Positions 63,916 through 64,000 of a DNA stretch of 64,000 nucleotides are shown piece by piece. The notes beneath the pieces are model-generated. The model was given only the letters and a program-made list of their open reading frames with translations, was not told where the DNA came from and made no database searches. The DNA comes from Alphaproteobacteria bacterium (lineage in GTDB: Bacteria; Pseudomonadota; Alphaproteobacteria; Caulobacterales; Hyphomonadaceae), in the NCBI GenBank assembly GCA_018830285.1, contig JAHJSB010000015.1, forward strand, positions 62,001 through 126,000, read 5' to 3'. The position numbers were made by a program, and so were the translations under genes. The number at the start of each line of letters is the position of its first letter. Position 1 is the first letter of the stretch.

Positions 63916-64000
63916 TCAGATCATGATACGGAAATCGGGCAGCATTGCGTCCTTAAAGCGGTTGAGCTGCGCCTGGTTCCCCGCGCATGAATATTGGAAC
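63916..64000 (-). CDS. C-terminal fragment of a gene cut by the window edge
   Basis: The frame is open from the right edge to TGA 63916-63918 and encodes the end NQAQLNRFKDAMLPDFRIMI. Too short to identify; likely another polysaccharide-cluster gene. Confidence 0.4.
   Translation of the reverse strand, partial: FQYSCAGNQAQLNRFKDAMLPDFRIMI

Noticed and set aside
1-64000. CRISPR arrays, insertion-sequence transposases, phage structural genes, rRNA
   Set aside because: I looked for regular repeats with spacers, transposase motifs and phage or rRNA signatures and saw none in the window.

Overview
The window is bacterial and alphaproteobacterial. Several loci point there: an F1 ATPase zeta-type inhibitor (DUF1476 family, essentially alphaproteobacterial), a long suf operon containing sufT, a 6S RNA directly upstream of 5-formyltetrahydrofolate cyclo-ligase, an M23 peptidase/bactofilin pair, a CYP153-type P450 and a TonB2-like cluster. 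The mix suggests a Hyphomonadaceae/Caulobacterales-like marine organism. That placement is inference, because no rRNA or core marker tree can be made from this window.

Left part, about 1-15,091: an accessory island that abuts the 3' end of a tRNA-Gly(GCC) gene (15,092-15,166, minus strand), the usual geometry for site-specific integration. It holds (a) a lasso peptide locus: the 3' part of an asparagine-synthetase-like cyclase, a lasso-type isopeptidase (prolyl-oligopeptidase fold) and a TonB-dependent receptor, interrupted by an AAA_14/DUF4143 ATPase gene and repeat-rich debris; (b) a hipBA toxin-antitoxin pair; (c) an ECF sigma factor without a visible FecR; (d) a quorum-sensing block luxR-luxI-phyH-gntR whose last three genes are joined by ATGA overlaps; (e) a DUF6499 and a DUF2285 reading frame that overlap out of frame and would make one classical DUF6499-DUF2285 activator after a +1 shift. 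That last arrangement matches FseA (Msi172/Msi171) of the Mesorhizobium symbiosis ICE, which is made by programmed +1 frameshifting and is under quorum-sensing control. Together with the tRNA junction this suggests one end of a quorum-regulated integrative element. No integrase, relaxase or transfer gene is in the window, so the mobile-element reading is a hypothesis.

Middle part, about 15-35 kb: chromosomal housekeeping genes. These are an HxlR regulator, a phytase-like lipoprotein, 6S RNA, a folate cyclo-ligase, a GH16 glucanase, a thioredoxin-like protein, the ATPase inhibitor, purC/purS with a sulfotransferase gene between them, a TetR regulator and an acyltransferase. A minus-strand iron-sulfur operon follows (IscS-like desulfurase, sufB, a small lipoprotein, sufC, sufD, sufS, sufT, sufA), then a hydrolase, anmK and tyrS.

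Right part, about 35-64 kb: envelope and transport functions. These are a large AsmA/YhdP-like protein, Bcp peroxiredoxin, an M23 peptidase with bactofilin, and a TonB2-type energiser (DUF3450, two ExbB, two ExbD, TonB, TPR protein). Then come tRNA-Gln, SppA, a pseudouridine synthase with RarA, a TauD-like dioxygenase followed by CYP153 P450, an HtrA protease, a GPH-type transporter, an acyl-CoA dehydrogenase and a small monooxygenase. The window ends with an exopolysaccharide cluster: ExoA-like glycosyltransferase, PPP-type phosphatase, Wza/ExoF-type export lipoprotein, ExoY-like sugar transferase and a second GH16 glycanase paralogous to the one at 18 kb.
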